A stretch of 64,000 bases of DNA from Pseudoips prasinana (taxonomy: Eukaryota; Arthropoda; Insecta; Lepidoptera; Nolidae), in contig OX621237.1 of assembly GCA_951640165.1 (NCBI GenBank), positions 14,632,001 through 14,696,000 of the forward strand, written 5' to 3'. Shown piece by piece: positions 31,215-42,031 of this stretch (positions within the stretch are counted from its first letter, which is position 1; each line of letters opens with the position of its first letter). The notes under the pieces are model-generated. The model saw only the letters and a list, made by a program, of their open reading frames with translations. It did no database searches and had not been told where the DNA came from. Both the position numbers and the translations under genes were made by a program.

Positions 31215-32362
31215 GATAAAAGGGTAAAAGTACGCTCACCTTTGGGTAAAAGTTCGCAGATAGGGTAAAAGTACGCGTTTGCTAGCTGGTCAAGGAAACT
31301 AAACAAAATGAAATAGACAACTTAACTTATTATTATTATATAATACATAAATAACAAACAATTAAAATTATACACTTCTAAAATCACAATTTTCTTCTGA
31401 GCATTTCTATACGGTACCACAATCTCACAAAACTTAGTGGAATCACATTAAACAATTTTAAATAAAAAAATAACCATAAAACATCTTTTAGCAAATTAAA
31501 AACATTCATTATACCTAATAAAAACAAATAAATTATAAAATAAAAAAAAATATTATAGAGGTATATATATACGGTGTAACAGAAAGTTTTAACAATATAA
31601 CTTCAAGAATATCACTTTACAAATTACGTGAAATAAAAGGTTTAACCATCATACAAATGTGCTGATCAGATGACGCATATTCTATCTCTCGGCAAATTAC
31701 AATCTCCGCAGCATACCTTTTATTGCTCTTGCCCTTTTCTATTAGCTTTTTGGCTTTGTTAATTTTCTCTTCACAAATTAAATTTCTACCGAGTGTTTTC
31801 TTTTTATATTTTTGTGGCATTGTTTAATATTCTGTAAGAATACAAAAAACTAATTAGATACATATCAAAAGAACATTATTTCAAAAAGTGATAAAGCTTG
31901 CCAAGAAAACCATATAAATAAAAAAAATTAAGTAACTTTTATTAATTAAGAAAATAATATAGGTAACCAATTCCAATCAAAACCGTAACAAACTAATTTT
32001 TAGGTAAACGGGCCTGTTTTCAGCATGAATGTAAAATCTAGGAAAAATAGCATTATTACTACTGCAATACTAAAGGAACCCAACCATATCCGTAGGCTAC
32101 GGTAACCATTTACCATTACGTGGACCGTATTTTTATTGCCACCAGGACATTTTTGCTTTTATGAATTGATTGTTAAGAAATTGAATAAAATAACCTCTGA
32201 AAATCTGAGCTAATAAAATTGTTTTATTTCTTTTTTATATTAAAATTATATTCTTATTCCTTTAAAACGTATTCCAAAATAAAACGGGTCTAAAGTTCAC
32301 AGAGGAGGGTAAAAGTACGCGTGCGTCCTATTACCCCCGTACTTTTACCCCTTTTGCTCGAT
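31215..32362 (-). mobile_element. DNA element bounded by GGGTAAAAGTACGC motifs
   Basis: Three left-end motif copies (31222, 31244 with one change, 31263). At the right end one copy is direct at 32307 and one inverted at 32339-32350. The outermost left and right copies face each other as terminal inverted repeats (GATAAAAGGGTAAAAGTACG against GAGCAAAAGGGGTAAAAGTA). Inside is a minus-strand frame resembling the start of a pogo/Tigger-type transposase. The rest is AT-rich. Confidence 0.6.
31617..31820 (-). pseudogene. transposase N-terminus-like fragment (pogo/Tigger-like)
   Basis: 67 codons starting MPQKYKKKTLGRN, then KINKAKKLIEKGKSNKRYAA, which resembles the basic start and Psq-type helix-turn-helix of pogo/Tigger transposases (M-P-R-x-Y-K-R-K ... 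A-x-x). No DDE domain follows. Similarity is by eye and short; it could be chance. Confidence 0.4.
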
Positions 32363-32399
32363 AAATATAACAATACTCGTCAATTCAGATATTAATATT

Positions 32400-33570
32400 G
32401 TTAGCCTAAAGGTGGCATAGATTTTATATATATATAGATTAAGGTTTCGTCATCTAGATATCAAGCATTAAATTTAGAATTTAACTGTCTGTCGTCGGTC
32501 TATTTTGTTTTATAAAATAATTTTTAAACTGAAACGTTCCTACTTTTTTTTCTAACCAAATTTAATCGGACAAGAGGTTATTATTAGAGAAGATCTTCTG
32601 AGATGACGGTGACAGATGCAGTGGAACAAATAAAATTAGTTTTCTACCGCCATTTTAAACTTTACCTCGAGTGATAAGAAAGTGGATAATGAGGGTTACC
32701 AACACATGCGAATATTGCACTAAAAGCTACTTAACAATAAAGATTAAATTACGTACATTAGATTAGTCTTTATTTCACGTAAATCAATGCAGTATTACGG
32801 AAGTTATGACTGTGAGAAGTTTTGAGCACTTTTAAATTTCCAAGATATCGCGCGCTCTATGTGTGACGTCAGCTATCGGCTCGGTGCCGGTCGCTCCGTG
32901 CGCTTGTGCCCCGCGCTATATGAAATATTGAAGTGAAGACGCGCGCGCTGTACTTGTATCATAGCTTTATTTATTAATTTGTTATTATTGTATTACACCA
33001 ACCTGTTAAATACCTTGTGAGTTACATTATATCTGCACCCTGGAAGAGGGCTACATGGGGGGAAGATTTCCTTACACGACTGTCAAACTTTGATTGACTT
33101 TAGCATGCGGCGTCAAGAATCCAAAGTTTCTTAATCTACCAATAATGCTCTCGACTTAGTTACTTACTTATATTTTTGTTTTCAGTACCTTTTTTATTAA
33201 ATCTAATAATGAACTAAATAAACTAATATAAAATAAAAATATAAGTAGGTACATTTTTATATTTATATATAATTCCAAATTTTAATGCCTTTATAGACGA
33301 CCAAAATAAGACCAAACGGCAGAGGATAAACTTACTCAGTATAAATCTTCAAAAGTGTTAACGATAATATGTCTAGTATTTAGAATAAAATGAGGGCCGC
33401 TACTATTATATGTCTAGCAAAATGTTTGTAAAATTTTGTACGCCATCTCCAAGTATACTTACGTACGCAGGTAAGTAGGTACTACACTCAGCGGCACTCT
33501 AACAGCTGTAGATTAATACCACTGTCATTATTAACCTTTTTTTTTTCAAAGACAATAATAATACTATAAT
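32400..33570. other. no gene; GC-rich patch at 32855-32960
   Basis: Mostly AT-rich. The 32855-32960 patch has GCGCGC runs and a CRE-like TGACGTCAG; a similar patch is at 34405-34500. Could be repeat ends or regulatory DNA. Confidence 0.4.
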
Positions 33571-33577
33571 ACTTTAC

Positions 33578-33725
33578 AAACATATAATAGACGGACACAA
33601 ATTACATCCAGACTCTGAACAACTATTTACGGGTTAGGTACACAAATAGTTGTCCGGTGCGGGAATCAAACCTTGGAAACACAGCGGCGATTGTCTTAGC
33701 CGCTGCGCCACACTTGCAGTCAATT
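33578..33725 (-). repeat. tRNA-derived SINE, family S3 (minus strand)
   Basis: Minus strand has the tRNA-like GCAGCGGCTAAGACAATCGC and B-box region GGTTTGATTCCCGCACC. Nearly the same as 50882-51037, including AATAGACGGACACAAAT and CAAATAGTTGTCCGG. Confidence 0.85.
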
Positions 33726-34869
33726 TTACTTCACTTAGATTCAACATACCTATTTTTGCTTATTAAGTATTAGTGGTTAAAGTCAAAGGTAGATAATAAT
33801 AACGAAATATTGTATAAGTAGGTAAAATATTTCGTGGTTATGGTAGGTTTAATCTAGGTCAGTATTAGGTTAGGTAACATTCACCTATTCTCATTAAAAA
33901 AATACGACATGGTTGGTTTATATATTTATTATAACATCCTGATGTCAAGGTTCCTGATAGATAATAACAAAATGTCTCTTATTTAGAAGAATCAATAAAC
34001 TATTTGTTATAAGATTAATTTGTAAAATCCTTAAATGACAAAAATAGGTAAACTTAAAAGTTTATCTATATTTGTCAGAAGTTGATTATAAAATGCACCA
34101 ATAGATAACGTAGTGATTTATGAGAAAAAAATAAATAGAATAGTTATTGACATCAAAATAATATTCATAACAAAATGCAATAATTTTTAGTCCTATTGAA
34201 TCCTGTCTGCGTATTGCGGTCATCCATTTTTTCCTTATCAGAGGATTTTTAGGTACCTATACTAAAAACACTTTTTGGGTGTGTTAACATTTGAATTAAA
34301 ACTCTTGGGCACTGCACAGCATTTTCTAATAATTTTCTCGTAATAAAATCGGAAGTACGAGCCACCAGCAGCGATGATTAAATGAATAGTACCTAGATTT
34401 GTACTCGCAAAGCGGCCGGCGCGCTGCGTGAGGGGCTACGTGACGTCACAGCGCGATCAAACGCCGCGCCGCTTGCGGTTTGAAATAATATCGCTCGAAA
34501 ATGCGTACTTTGATTGCTATTATCTCAGCTGTCTTTGGGAATATACAAAAAGTAAAAATGCAGATGTTCTTGTATTTTCTTCTAGATTACTTTCGCATAC
34601 CCAGAATAAAACATTGGCCAGGCTCATTGACATAATAATGGGAAATATATCACTATTTGCAATACTGTTAAAACGACTCAATAGACTAACGAAACTAGGG
34701 CCTGAAAATTCGAAAAAGCAAAAAAGTTACTTGTCAGCCGTCAGCTGCTGTCTGTCGGGTTGTCAAGAAAGAAATCCAATCAAAGGGCTTTGTTTTAAAA
34801 AAGTGGAACCTGGAAAAACGCACTTTTATAGAATTAATATTGCAACAAGCAGTATTAATCTGCTGTAAT

Positions 34870-36070
34870 ACCGTAGAATATTCTTCGAATTGATGATAAA
34901 TATGATTAAAGCACTGGTGAGTCATCTTTTTATCAGTATTGTTAGCTTTTTTCATTAGGTTAGTGTAAAAATTATTTGTAAACTGATATCCGTAATAGCT
35001 ACTATTAGAACATTCGTCACTAAACCGTATTCGTACAAAATAACACTCGATATTAGATACTAATTGATAATAATATCTATAGCAACTTTTTTCATAATTT
35101 GAGACAACAGTATGGTATGAAATCGAAAGAGAATTTCCCTCCTTTTTATAATTCAGAAGTGTATCGTAAAAAAAATGTATATTAAATATAATCTTCGCAA
35201 TCCTTGTCCAATACAGAACATGACTTTTACATTTTATGACAAAAGCAATTCTTTAAAAGACATTTCTAAATTTGGTCTGAAAAGTTTCTACTTGGTCAAT
35301 GACATCTAATAATAGTTCATTTTATTGTTCGTGATGAATTGTAATATTGTCTACTTGTTTACATTGTCTCAAAATAAAAGTTACACCTACATTCACATCT
35401 ATTTTGGGAAATATGCTGTATATAATAGACTACTGTATATAGTTGCCACTGAAATCCTTTTGTTTTAATATCAGTATAATTTTGTTGTAAAAACTATGTT
35501 TCAAAATTAATTCATTTTAGTATTAGAAAGACTACCTATCCACATGAAACATTTATAATGGGCCTCTCCCCAATTGGGAAGTGAGATAATTTATTAAAGA
35601 TTTTTTTTTGTGCCAACAACATTAATAGAAGCTTGAAGAACTTGTAAAAATTAAAAATAATATAAATTAATTATATGATCTTCTATTTAACCTAACTTTA
35701 ATAGTTATGTTAAGTAGGAAAAAATCTACCATCTGCAAGCTATTCTGGTGTGCACTGCCAAAACTGCTAGAGGTACCTATCCTACTAATATTATAAATGC
35801 GAAAGTTTGTGAGTATAGATGTATGTTTGTTACTCTTTTACACCAAAACTACTTTAACGCGGGTGAAACCGCAAGGCATAGCTAGTAACCTATAAACCAG
35901 ACTAAATAACAAAGTTAGTTGTTAAGTATACATCCAAAACCAATGCACCTTAAAAAATATCTTCATCTTCATAAGATGAAATGGCTAGAACAATACAAAA
36001 AATACTTATATTATTTAAAAATTTATACCTGAATATTAGCACCTTTACATTTAAATCTTCACTTTGATCC
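34870..36070. other. AT-rich stretch with one repeat fragment
   Basis: No gene. 35770-35890 (ATAAATGCGAAAGTTTGTGA ... GCGGGTGAAACCGCAAGGCA, TAGCTAGTA) is an interspersed repeat end related to 20.3 and 60.35 kb. Confidence 0.5.
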
Positions 36071-36071
36071 T

Positions 36072-36240
36072 TTCATCATCATCATGTCATCTTGATGACA
36101 TCAACTACTGGATAAGAGTCTCCCCAAAGAGAGTGGGATATGTCATAAACACCATGCTTGAAAGACTGTTGGAGATTGCAGTATGGTGCTCGTAATACAT
36201 AGAGATGCTGATGCCTGTTCTGTGGTAGATACATCCCCCC
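36072..36240 (-). repeat. S4 retroposon fragment (minus strand)
   Basis: CATCATCATCATGTCATC start and GATTGCAGTATGGTGCTCGT match the 13338-13560 copy. Confidence 0.7.
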
Positions 36241-36369
36241 CACAGAATTATATAGGGTAGTAATATTCTATGCTATCAACCATAGTAACTTTTTTATATA
36301 TAGTTAAAAATGCCTTCATGGGCATGATTATAACATAACTGATAAGGGTAGGATAGGTTATGTTAGGCC

Positions 36370-36510
36370 CTCACTTCACTATAAGCATCTAGAGGCTAGG
36401 CTGCCATGGTGGTTTTAGTGGGTAACCCTGTGGACTCCCACATACCCCGTCATCTCCTCCAAACGGCGGGGACCTATAAAATGTTTAGCACCCCAAACAA
36501 AAAAGGATAT
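36370..36510 (+). repeat. retroposon fragment related to 29834-30114
   Basis: Shares GGTGGTTTTAGTGGGT and an A-rich end (CCCCAAACAAAAAAGG). Confidence 0.55.
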
Positions 36511-37212
36511 GATGTGATAGATAATTATTTCATAATTAGATAATCATATTATATAAAAAAAAAACATATTAAATAAAAAAAATATTATATCCCTATTATT
36601 ATAGATGAACAGATAGATTGATTAGTTTATGTTAGTGTTTAAATAAAATGTTCACCATAAAATTAACAATCAAAATCTTATCAAATATAAAACCAATGAT
36701 ATATGTTTTTTCATTATATATATTATTTTTACTTCTTTTTGTATTTTCACTACATACCTTTCACTTTGTAAAGTACAAAAAAATTTTAGAAGCTTTGCTG
36801 TTCCTCTTCTTCTCTATTATTAATTAGTACTAAACACATTGTCATCTGTAGGTATATTGAAGATAAGATAATTGTTTATTTCACCACATAACATAAAACT
36901 ATAACAAGTTCTAATATCATCAGTTCTTAATATTAAATCCTTTGTAGTAAAACAGATTTTACACTATAACATTGTTTTGACAATATCATAAGACCTAGAA
37001 CAAAGGTATATTACCTATATATTACAAAAAAAAATTGAAAATCCTGCAAACAATAGGAATGTAACCTCTTTGACAGAGATATTTAAAAAAAACTAGTAGC
37101 CATGGCTGGAATTTAAAATGAGAACATCAAATTGTCAAGTTAAGTCATAACACTAAAATTAATATAGCCCATTCAAAAATGTTACTTTTCTATTAAACTA
37201 AATTATAGTAGA

Positions 37213-37305
37213 ATGAATAACAAATGTCGTGCAGAGATCCTTGCCCTCCTTGCCGTCCAATTTGCCCCCCACCTCCGTGCCCACGACCTGGACGTTCCAA
37301 GCTAA
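37213..37305 (+). CDS. upstream ORF overlapping the STMP1-like start
   Basis: ATG at 37213, 11 bases before the main ATG and in another frame, gives 30 codons (MNNKCRAEILALLAVQFAPH...). It ends with TAA at 37303-37305, whose last A begins the ATG of main-frame Met28 (TAATG). Such an overlap can allow stop-and-restart translation. Whether it is translated is unknown. Confidence 0.4.
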   Translation: MNNKCRAEILALLAVQFAPHLRAHDLDVPS

Positions 37306-37337
37306 TGGGTTGTTTATGCAGTATTGCAAAGGCCAGT
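37224..37337 (+). CDS. STMP1: STMP1-like exon 1
   Basis: Start ATG context ACAAATGTC; donor GTAAGT at 37338. Encodes residues 1-38 including the Cys/Pro-rich leader and the second possible start Met28 at 37305. Confidence 0.7.
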
Positions 37338-40300
37338 GTAAGTGTACAGATTCGTGTTTATCTAAAACATGGACTATGTTTAACTGAAATATGTTTCTTT
37401 TTTGTAATTACATAATGAGGGAAAGGGTAACTAACATGGTGGTGGTGATAGTCTTCCCTTTCTCATTGTTAGTGAGTGAAAGGTTGGTGTTGAGGGTAAC
37501 ATGTGTGATAGTCTTCCCTTTCTCATTGTTAGTGAGTGAAAGGTTAGTGTTGAAGTAATTAAGGAGAAACATTTCACCACAAATAAATTATAAAATAATA
37601 AAAAGAATTAGAAACTAATAAATCATGCATAAAATATATACCAATAATACCGAAACTGGGATTTGTGTTGTTAGCGTGAAGTCTAGAGTGCACAATGATG
37701 AAGAAAAGTATGTGTACTTACTTCCTACCTCTGTGAGTAGAGCTCAAAAATATAAGAAAAGATTCTAGTTGAACATTTATATTTAAAATATATGGATTTA
37801 CAAATTTCATGTTTCTATAATCTCATCTCATGTCATTACATTTAATTAACCTGTGGGTATAGAGATTAGTCTTAAACATCCTTTCAATCAGTTCTTCAGA
37901 AGTTTTTAAAATGTCAAGTTGTTTGTAGAATCATTCAATTTAATAATGCTAAAAGGAACAAAGTTGTTTCTCCTTTGTCATACTTATATTTGTTTATGTT
38001 TACCATGACCTTATAATTTAGAACTATCCATAAGCTATCTGTACAGATATTTACTGTATTAGCTATTATAACAATAAGTATTATATATTGTTCATCCATG
38101 AAATTAATGAAACTTCCAATACCAGTTTCATTTCAAGTATTTCGGCATTCATTGCATCAATATATATGAAATATTTTTATGTGTATCTTGCATGCTAATG
38201 TTCTCTAAGTTGTCCTATTTCATGGTTGATGGAGCCAAGGCTGGCCATTTTGGAGATCTTTGGAGGCTTTTCTCCAGGTGTAGACATATTACGGCCAGCA
38301 AGATGTTAACAAACATTTTTAACATGATGGTCACCGTAGCGTAGTTGGTAGTGCCCCTGCCTACGAAGCTGGTGGTCCTGGGTTTGAATCCCGGTAAGTG
38401 CAAATATTTGTGTGATGAGCACAAATATTTGTTTCTGAGTCATGGATGTTTTCTATGTATTTAAGTATTTATCTTTTTATATAAGTATGTATATCATTGC
38501 CTGGTACCCATAGTACAAGCTTTGCTTAGTTAGGGGCTAGGATGATCTGTGTGTCATTGTCCTTAGATATTATTTGTATACTCACATACAGGACCAAAAC
38601 ATTAAAAAAAAATATGGTATTTTCTGTTAGATCTTGTGTGGTACTCCAGTCAAACTGCTCAAGACTAATAAAACTATGGTTATTATATTGTGTTCTTTTT
38701 TAATTTCTAGGTAATCTTTGGTGCAGGTGTGTACACTGGAGTTTATGTGGCACAAAATTATAAGGTAACTCATAATGTTCACATGATTAGGTAATTTGTA
38801 CCACTAGACTAGAGATTATAGTAGGGAATTTTTCACCTCAAGGGAGTCCTGACTAGGGACAAGATACTTCGAAACAAGATATTGTGTATGAGTGAGGTCT
38901 TTAGAAGTCATTGGAAATGGGGGACAGATCAGCAATGTGAATGAATGCCCCTGCTGTGTGTGTGCTGATTTGCTGGCAAGTTGGCAACCTACCAGGGGCT
39001 CAACCGGCCAAGTCGCCAAACATCGTTTTCGTGAATGGCGTTCAAATAAATAAAGGTTAACAATGACTTAATCAATCGTTAACTTTCGGCTTCAACGTTG
39101 ACAATCGATTCCAGATCATTTATGACGCCACATGTGGTCATGGAAGCCAATTTAACGATTGATAGTCATTTTTAACCTTGAATTTATTTGAACGGCATTC
39201 ACGCAAACGATCTTCGGCGACTTAGCCGGTAGAGCCCCAGCAGGTATTGTGCTTATTTGTCTTTGTGGTATAAAAAGAAATGCAAAGGAGGCCTGCATAG
39301 CGTTATGGTCATCCAAATTTTTTTACAGTTTTGTTCACTGCAAATAAGTAAAGTTTATGTGTAGAATGAAACAATTCCTGGTTCAATAACAATAAATGGC
39401 CTCTTTTGTTTTTAGATTATATTATTATATTACTATGCTGGAATGAGTTAATAGAATATTTTGGTCAAACAGTGGTGATGTTCTAAATTCATTTTCTCAA
39501 TACAATAAGATTTTAATGTTGAAAATAATATTTTTTACATTTAAATAATATAGGTATAAGAAATAATAATACAAGTTGAATTTAGTTGAAGATACTTTCT
39601 CTGGTTTGGTTTTGGTATCAATAATAATTACTACTAACATATTGAATTAAGATAAAAGTTATGAAGTTAGGAATATGGTAATTAAAAAAGTTGTAGTTTA
39701 AAAAATGTTATACTCTATTTATTTTAATAATAGAACCACCTTGCTAAAAAAGTTCTGTAGGTAGCGAAAAATGAAATTAAAGATTGTTAAAAAATAAGAT
39801 ATATATATGGTTCCATGTATATCTTTGTATGTTTATTAAATTACGGTGGTTATTAAATATATATATACAATGGCCTACTTATGTTTATTTCATACTTTAT
39901 TAAGTTAGGAGACATATCAAGCTGTTCTATTAGAAATTGGATCTAAAATGTTGCTATTGTTTGAACAACATGTTAGAATTATTTATTTTCTTTTTAATAC
40001 CTACAGGATGCTGTAACCTCAATATGTGACAGTTCAACAAAAGACCGAAAGAAATGGTTAGCTTTTTTTTGTTTTATTCTTTGAACCAGGAATGTACATT
40101 AACCCTTTGTTTCATACTGGGGGTAATTCTATCTTAAGAATGATTAAAAATTAATAATAATGTTATTAAAGGACATTCTATAAAAGTATGTCTAAAAAGG
40201 ACAGCACGATTTTGTTTATTTGGAGCTCATAATTAGTGGACAGATTTTCTGCCCCTTATTCCCTGTTTTATTAGCACTATAGTTCTAAGCTCATAGCTAA

Positions 40301-41202
40301 ATGCTCTCACCGGGCCGTAAGAGATCAGCCAGGTTAAGCAACTAGTCTCGCGGTTAGTCCATGATGGGTGACCACCAAAGTGGTTTAATTTCTGAGCGTC
40401 TCTGCTTCAGAGGGCACGTTAAGCTGTCGGTCCCGGTTGTAGTCATTAGATAACAGGTGTTAAGCCATGTCAGCGGCCTACTGGGTGGCTACCCATATGA
40501 TAAGCAAGCAGTTCACAGTTGCCATATTCTTCTTACAATTTTTAAGATATGTAAATTACACATAAAAAATTATATAATTTGTGGCTATCATTTTGTACAA
40601 TATTCTTTCAAAAACACGGTCAGGGAAATTTTTGATGTGTCCGTAAATCCGTAAAGATAATTGGCCAAGTGTTAGTCTGACTATTGTACCATAGTCTATA
40701 GTAATACTCAATGGTTCATATGATACTGCAATTAGCTAGTAAGTATTGTTGTATGTGTGCCCCCTTTTTTAATTATTTGTTGTTATAACAGCAATGGAAA
40801 TACATATTACACAATGTACAATGGAATTATGGTTCATGAGAAACAAAGATGTATAGACTGTAAAATAGGGTTCTTTAGGTACCCATAGAATATGGCACTG
40901 TACTGACACTGTATTACAACTATATAAAAAACATTTAAATTTATTAAGTTGCATAAAATATTGAATTGGCCTCTACCTAAACAAATTATCTAGTCTTTTT
41001 TATAAAAAGCTTTTTATTATGTTCATATTATTTTAGTAGGGTTTGTCAGAATTAGGCCTAATTGATATTGTTATTTTTAATTAAATATATTATATTACAG
41101 ATAGAGAAAGTAGAAGACCCAAAGGTTTTGTTTGAAAAAGCACAAACATATGTTAAATCAAAATTAGATGAGATCAGCGACAGTGGAAAAAAAGATAAAT
41201 AA
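37224..41202 (+). CDS. STMP1: short transmembrane mitochondrial protein 1-like (STMP1)
   Basis: Three exons, 37224-37337, 38711-38764 and 41101-41202, all meeting at codon boundaries with GT-AG borders, give 89 residues. The core AGVYTGVYVAQNYKIEKVED fits the GxxxGxYxAQNY pattern of STMP1, a micropeptide of about 47 residues in the mitochondrial inner membrane linked to respiratory chain function. One short hydrophobic helix (residues 36-51) is followed by a charged Lys-rich tail ending GKKDK. The first 27 residues are unusual: Cys/Pro-rich (CRDPCPPCRPICPPPPCP). Met28 would give a 62-residue form closer to the family length. Downstream it runs tail to tail into EMC4; AATAAA at 41226. Confidence 0.78.
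37446..37565. repeat. two tandem 60-base units in STMP1 intron 1
   Basis: GATAGTCTTCCCTTTCTCAT starts at 37447 and again at 37507; about 55 of 60 bases agree. Confidence 0.85.
38325..38590 (+). repeat. tRNA-derived SINE, family S1
   Basis: Head GGTCACCGTAGCGTAGTTGG with B box GGGTTTGAATCCCGG, body with AAATATTTGTGTGATGAGCA, tail near GATCTGTGTGTCATTGTCC. Lies in STMP1 intron 1; mirror copy at 11680-11915. Not a functional tRNA: no acceptor stem closes. Confidence 0.88.
38711..38764 (+). CDS. STMP1: STMP1-like exon 2 (membrane segment)
   Basis: Acceptor TTTCTAG, donor GTAACT. Exactly 18 codons: VIFGAGVYTGVYVAQNYK. Confidence 0.82.
38990..39246. repeat. 250-base MITE in STMP1 intron 2
   Basis: About 85-base terminal inverted repeats, outer end GGGGCTCAACCGGCCAAGTC against the complement of GACTTAGCCGGTAGAGCCCC. 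Internal part AT-rich. TACC and GGTA lie just outside. Confidence 0.85.
40007..40056 (+). CDS. possible alternative 50-base exon of the STMP1-like gene
   Basis: A T-rich tract and CTACAG precede it and GTTAGC follows. Inserted between exons 2 and 3 it would add 16 codons (DAVTSICDSSTKDRKK) and then form a TGA with the first base of exon 3. That gives a 72-residue form or a message with an early stop. It may be a chance exon-like stretch. Confidence 0.35.
40297..40510 (+). repeat. SINE with a 5S rRNA-like head
   Basis: GTAAGAGATCAGCCAGGTTA, AGCAACTAGTCTCGCGGTTA and GATGGGTGACCACC follow the order of the internal half of 5S rRNA (GATCACCGAAATTAAGC, GCGCGGTTAGTACTT, GATGGG.GACC). The tail has no 5S counterpart and recurs at 29756-29833. 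Lies in STMP1 intron 2. Confidence 0.65.
41101..41202 (+). CDS. STMP1: STMP1-like exon 3
   Basis: Acceptor TATATTACAG; 33 codons (IEKVEDPKVLFEKAQTYVKS and on to GKKDK) and TAA at 41200-41202. Confidence 0.82.
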   Translation: MEKVEDPKVLFEKAQTYVKSKLDEISDSGKKDK

Positions 41203-41334
41203 GATGAAACTACAAAATTTAGGTAAATAAATACACAGGAATTATTTTATTGCTTTATTTGTAAATAGGTAGGCTTTACAATGATATAATTTACTTTAAA
41301 TAAATTTATTAATAAATATGTGTTTTTTATTTCC
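41203..41334. terminator. convergent 3' ends of STMP1 and EMC4
   Basis: Only 132 bases separate the two stop codons. AATAAA for the plus gene at 41226-41231; TTTATT (AATAAA on the minus strand) at 41305-41310. The 3' UTRs are very short and may touch or overlap. Confidence 0.6.
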
Positions 41335-41797
41335 TCATATCAATGACATCCCTCCACCAATATGTTCAACTCTAGTTTGGGGTTCCTCAAATGCTAACCA
41401 GTCGCTTGAATGTGTAGGCAACAAGCCCATGCTTTGGCATTTATAAAGAGCCAACAAGATGTTCACAATATTTCCAATAAAATATACAAACTTTTGTCCC
41501 ATGGCTTGAGTGCCTTCAACAACTTTGAAAGTGCTCTGAGTAGCAAATAATGCTTTTACAGGACGAACAATCAACATACCCACCATCATAATAGGAAAAA
41601 TGGATATGGAATTGCCAGCCATATACATAATGAATAAATTCATTGGCACCTGCTTTAGAGGACCAAGAGCTACATCCCATAGTTTTTTTATTAGAAGATG
41701 ATTAGAATCTGTGTCTTTGGAGGATTCTGTGTAACTTGCATTGGCAGACTGGCTGTATCCAGGAGGCGACGGTAGCTCCGTGGTTTGGGTGCGAGTC
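41335..41797 (-). CDS. EMC4: EMC4 exon 2
   Basis: Acceptor TTGTTCAAG on the minus strand; its first base completes Lys19. Contains both membrane segments and the TGA stop at 41335-41337. Confidence 0.93.
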
Positions 41798-42031
41798 CTT
41801 GAACAAAAATTTCTAATAAATGGGATGCAAGTTTAAATGTAGCGTCATGTCCCTTCCAGAGGTTAGGAACTTTGCAGAAAATAGTACATCGACTATAAAT
41901 ATTCTCTTGTATCTGCGTTGCATTATTTAATGATTAGCTCAACGCCTATTGTTACTTAAAATAATAAGAACTTACTTCTGGTTAAAATCCAAGGCCCATT
42001 TGAACTTCTTATTTGACTTCGCTTGAGACAT
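41335..42031 (-). CDS. EMC4: ER membrane protein complex subunit 4 (EMC4)
   Basis: Two exons on the minus strand, 42031-41976 and 41797-41335, join in phase (56 bases, then 463) into 172 residues; human EMC4 has about 183. EMC inserts tail-anchored and certain multipass proteins into the ER membrane. The product starts [19 protein letters not shown], has a polar N-terminus in the cytosol and the conserved [20 protein letters not shown] and [13 protein letters not shown], then [20 protein letters not shown] and the family signature [15 protein letters not shown], ending GGGMSLI. All these are strongly conserved EMC4 positions. Nothing looks broken. Confidence 0.95.
41976..42031 (-). CDS. EMC4: EMC4 exon 1
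   Basis: ATG at 42031-42029 with context AAAACCATGT; donor GTAAGT at 41975. Encodes 18 codons plus two bases. Confidence 0.9.

Noticed and set aside
34428..34868. 146-codon open frame starting in a GC-rich patch
   Set aside because: No domain or homology recognised and no splice or poly(A) context; kept only as part of the GC-patch finding.
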